Positions 5,944 through 6,891 of a stretch of 6,891 nucleotides of DNA are shown one piece after another. The DNA is taken from NCBI GenBank assembly GCA_018712425.1, contig DVHA01000011.1, forward strand, positions 1-6,891. The letters run 5' to 3'. The DNA is from Candidatus Faecivivens stercoravium (GTDB lineage: Bacteria > Bacillota > Clostridia > Oscillospirales > Ruminococcaceae). Position numbers and translations under genes: made by a program. A model generated the notes under the pieces. It searched no databases and had not been told where the DNA came from. It saw only the letters and a list, made by a program, of their open reading frames with translations. Within the stretch, counting starts at the first letter, position 1; every line of letters starts with the position of its first letter.

Positions 5944-6855
5944 TCATCGTTCCCCGACCTTCCGCACCTCCGGCTCCAGCTTATATCCGGTCTTTTCAAA
6001 GACCGTCTGCTGGACCTTTGCGATGAGGGTTTCGATATCCTTGCAGCTGGCATTCCCGAGGTTTACGATAAACCCGCAGTGCTTCTCGCTGACGCAGGCG
6101 TCCCCAATCCGGAAGCCTCTTAGCCCGCACTGCTCAATCAGCGTCCCGGCGTAGGCCCCCTCGGGGCGCTTGAAGGTCGAGCCGGCGCTGTACTGGTCGA
6201 CCGGCTGTTTTTCCCGGCGTCGGCCCAGCAGTTCCCGCATCTTCTCCCCGATCAGCTCCCGCCGCTCCCAATGGAGCCCGAAGGCCGCCCGGAGGATGCA
6301 CCAGTCGGGGTGGCCGGTAAAGACGCTCCGGCGGTAGCCGAACTGGAGCGCGGTCCCGGCCAGCCGCCGCAGTTCCCCGTCGCTGTCCAGGCATTCGACC
6401 CAGAGGACGGCGTCCCGCAGCTCCCCGCCGTAGGCCCCGGCATTCATAAAGACGCCGCCGCCCACCGACCCGGGGATGCCGTAGGCAAACTCCATCCCCG
6501 AGAGGCTCTCGGCCTCGGCCGTCCGGCAGACCGCCGAAAGGCTGGCCCCGGCCCCGGCGACGATCGTCGAGCCGTTGACCCGGATATCCGACAGCCCCCA
6601 AGTGAAGACGGTGACCCCGCGGATGCCTTTGTCGGAAATGAGCAGGTTGGAGCCCTTGCCGATAAGGCAGGGCGTTTCCCCAATCCGGCGGAGCTCCCGC
6701 ATCAGAAGGGTCATCTCCTCGGAAGAGGACGGGAGGGCGGCAAAATCCGCCTTGCCGCCGACATGGAAGGTGGTGTACTCCGCCATCGGCAGATCCCGGC
6801 GGTATGAAATCTGGTTTTCCCGGCAAAACCGGGCGAGTGCGTCAAGGTCTAACAT
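5944..6855 (-). CDS. murB: UDP-N-acetylenolpyruvoylglucosamine reductase
   Basis: This cytoplasmic FAD enzyme uses NADPH to reduce UDP-GlcNAc-enolpyruvate to UDP-MurNAc, the second committed step of peptidoglycan synthesis. It has 303 residues, matching the shorter Firmicutes (type II) MurB that lacks the extra loop of the E. coli enzyme. Seen in order: TTFHVGGKAD (28-37), the FAD-binding IGKGSNLLISD (65-75), GIPGSVGGGVFMNAGAYGGE (126-145), the Tyr174/Arg175 pair in Y-R-R-S-V-F, YSAGSTFKRP (222-231) with the proton-donating Ser226, and LEPEVR (293-298) with the catalytic Glu. The ATG at 6855 has GAAAGGA 6 nt upstream. It is the first gene of the cluster in this window; its promoter would lie beyond the right edge (only 36 bp are seen). 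It is separated from rapZ by the hairpin-array element. Confidence 0.97.
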   Translation of the reverse strand: MLDLDALARFCRENQISYRRDLPMAEYTTFHVGGKADFAALPSSSEEMTLLMRELRRIGETPCLIGKGSNLLISDKGIRGVTVFTWGLSDIRVNGSTIVAGAGASLSAVCRTAEAESLSGMEFAYGIPGSVGGGVFMNAGAYGGELRDAVLWVECLDSDGELRRLAGTALQFGYRRSVFTGHPDWCILRAAFGLHWERRELIGEKMRELLGRRREKQPVDQYSAGSTFKRPEGAYAGTLIEQCGLRGFRIGDACVSEKHCGFIVNLGNASCKDIETLIAKVQQTVFEKTGYKLEPEVRKVGER

Positions 6856-6891
6856 GGGGTGTCCTTTCTCAGAATGATATACGCCTGCGGC

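Noticed and set aside
6271..6807. 178-codon + strand open frame opposite murB
   Set aside because: It is a shadow of murB, whose catalytic motifs are all present on the - strand.

Overview
The window suggests a GC-rich, low-redundancy Gram-positive genome, most likely a Clostridia/Oscillospirales-type gut Firmicute. The main evidence is the murB–rapZ–whiA gene run, a Firmicutes cell-envelope and division cluster. The placement also rests on the Firmicutes-style GGAGG-type ribosome binding sites and on intergenic regions full of short GC hairpins. Taxonomy below phylum level is inference.

Layout. (1) Positions 1-260 hold the C-terminal end of a glycoside hydrolase family 31 enzyme on the + strand. 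It converges on an uncharacterised membrane-anchored protein (378-993 region, - strand), with a bidirectional terminator between them. (2) A 194-bp divergent intergenic region carries two clear sigma-A promoters. One drives the membrane protein leftward and the other drives a stand-alone tryptophan synthase beta chain (trpB) rightward. The two promoters resemble each other over their whole length (20 of 29 positions), which suggests a shared regulator. (3) trpB ends in a strong terminator. It is followed by another uncharacterised membrane-anchored protein (2476-3018), which ends in a near copy of the same terminator. (4) A 238-bp convergent spacer contains several short palindromes. (5) The rest is a - strand cluster read right to left: murB (peptidoglycan precursor synthesis), a 334-bp spacer filled by two oppositely oriented hairpin arrays, rapZ (P-loop nucleotide-binding protein), a small membrane protein of unknown function, and whiA (division/sporulation-linked DNA-binding protein).

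How the genes work together. murB, rapZ and whiA link cell-wall precursor supply with envelope and division regulation, and the small membrane protein 12 nt after rapZ is probably co-transcribed. In many Firmicutes yvcK lies between rapZ and whiA; here it is absent from that position. trpB looks monocistronic, has no trpA in the window and no leader or T-box, and may serve indole salvage rather than a full trp operon.

The most unusual structure is the 5625-5941 element. It is made of short hairpins of different sequence but constant geometry, set in a regular GTGATG framework. The two arrays face opposite directions around a 126-bp core and exactly fill the murB–rapZ gap.
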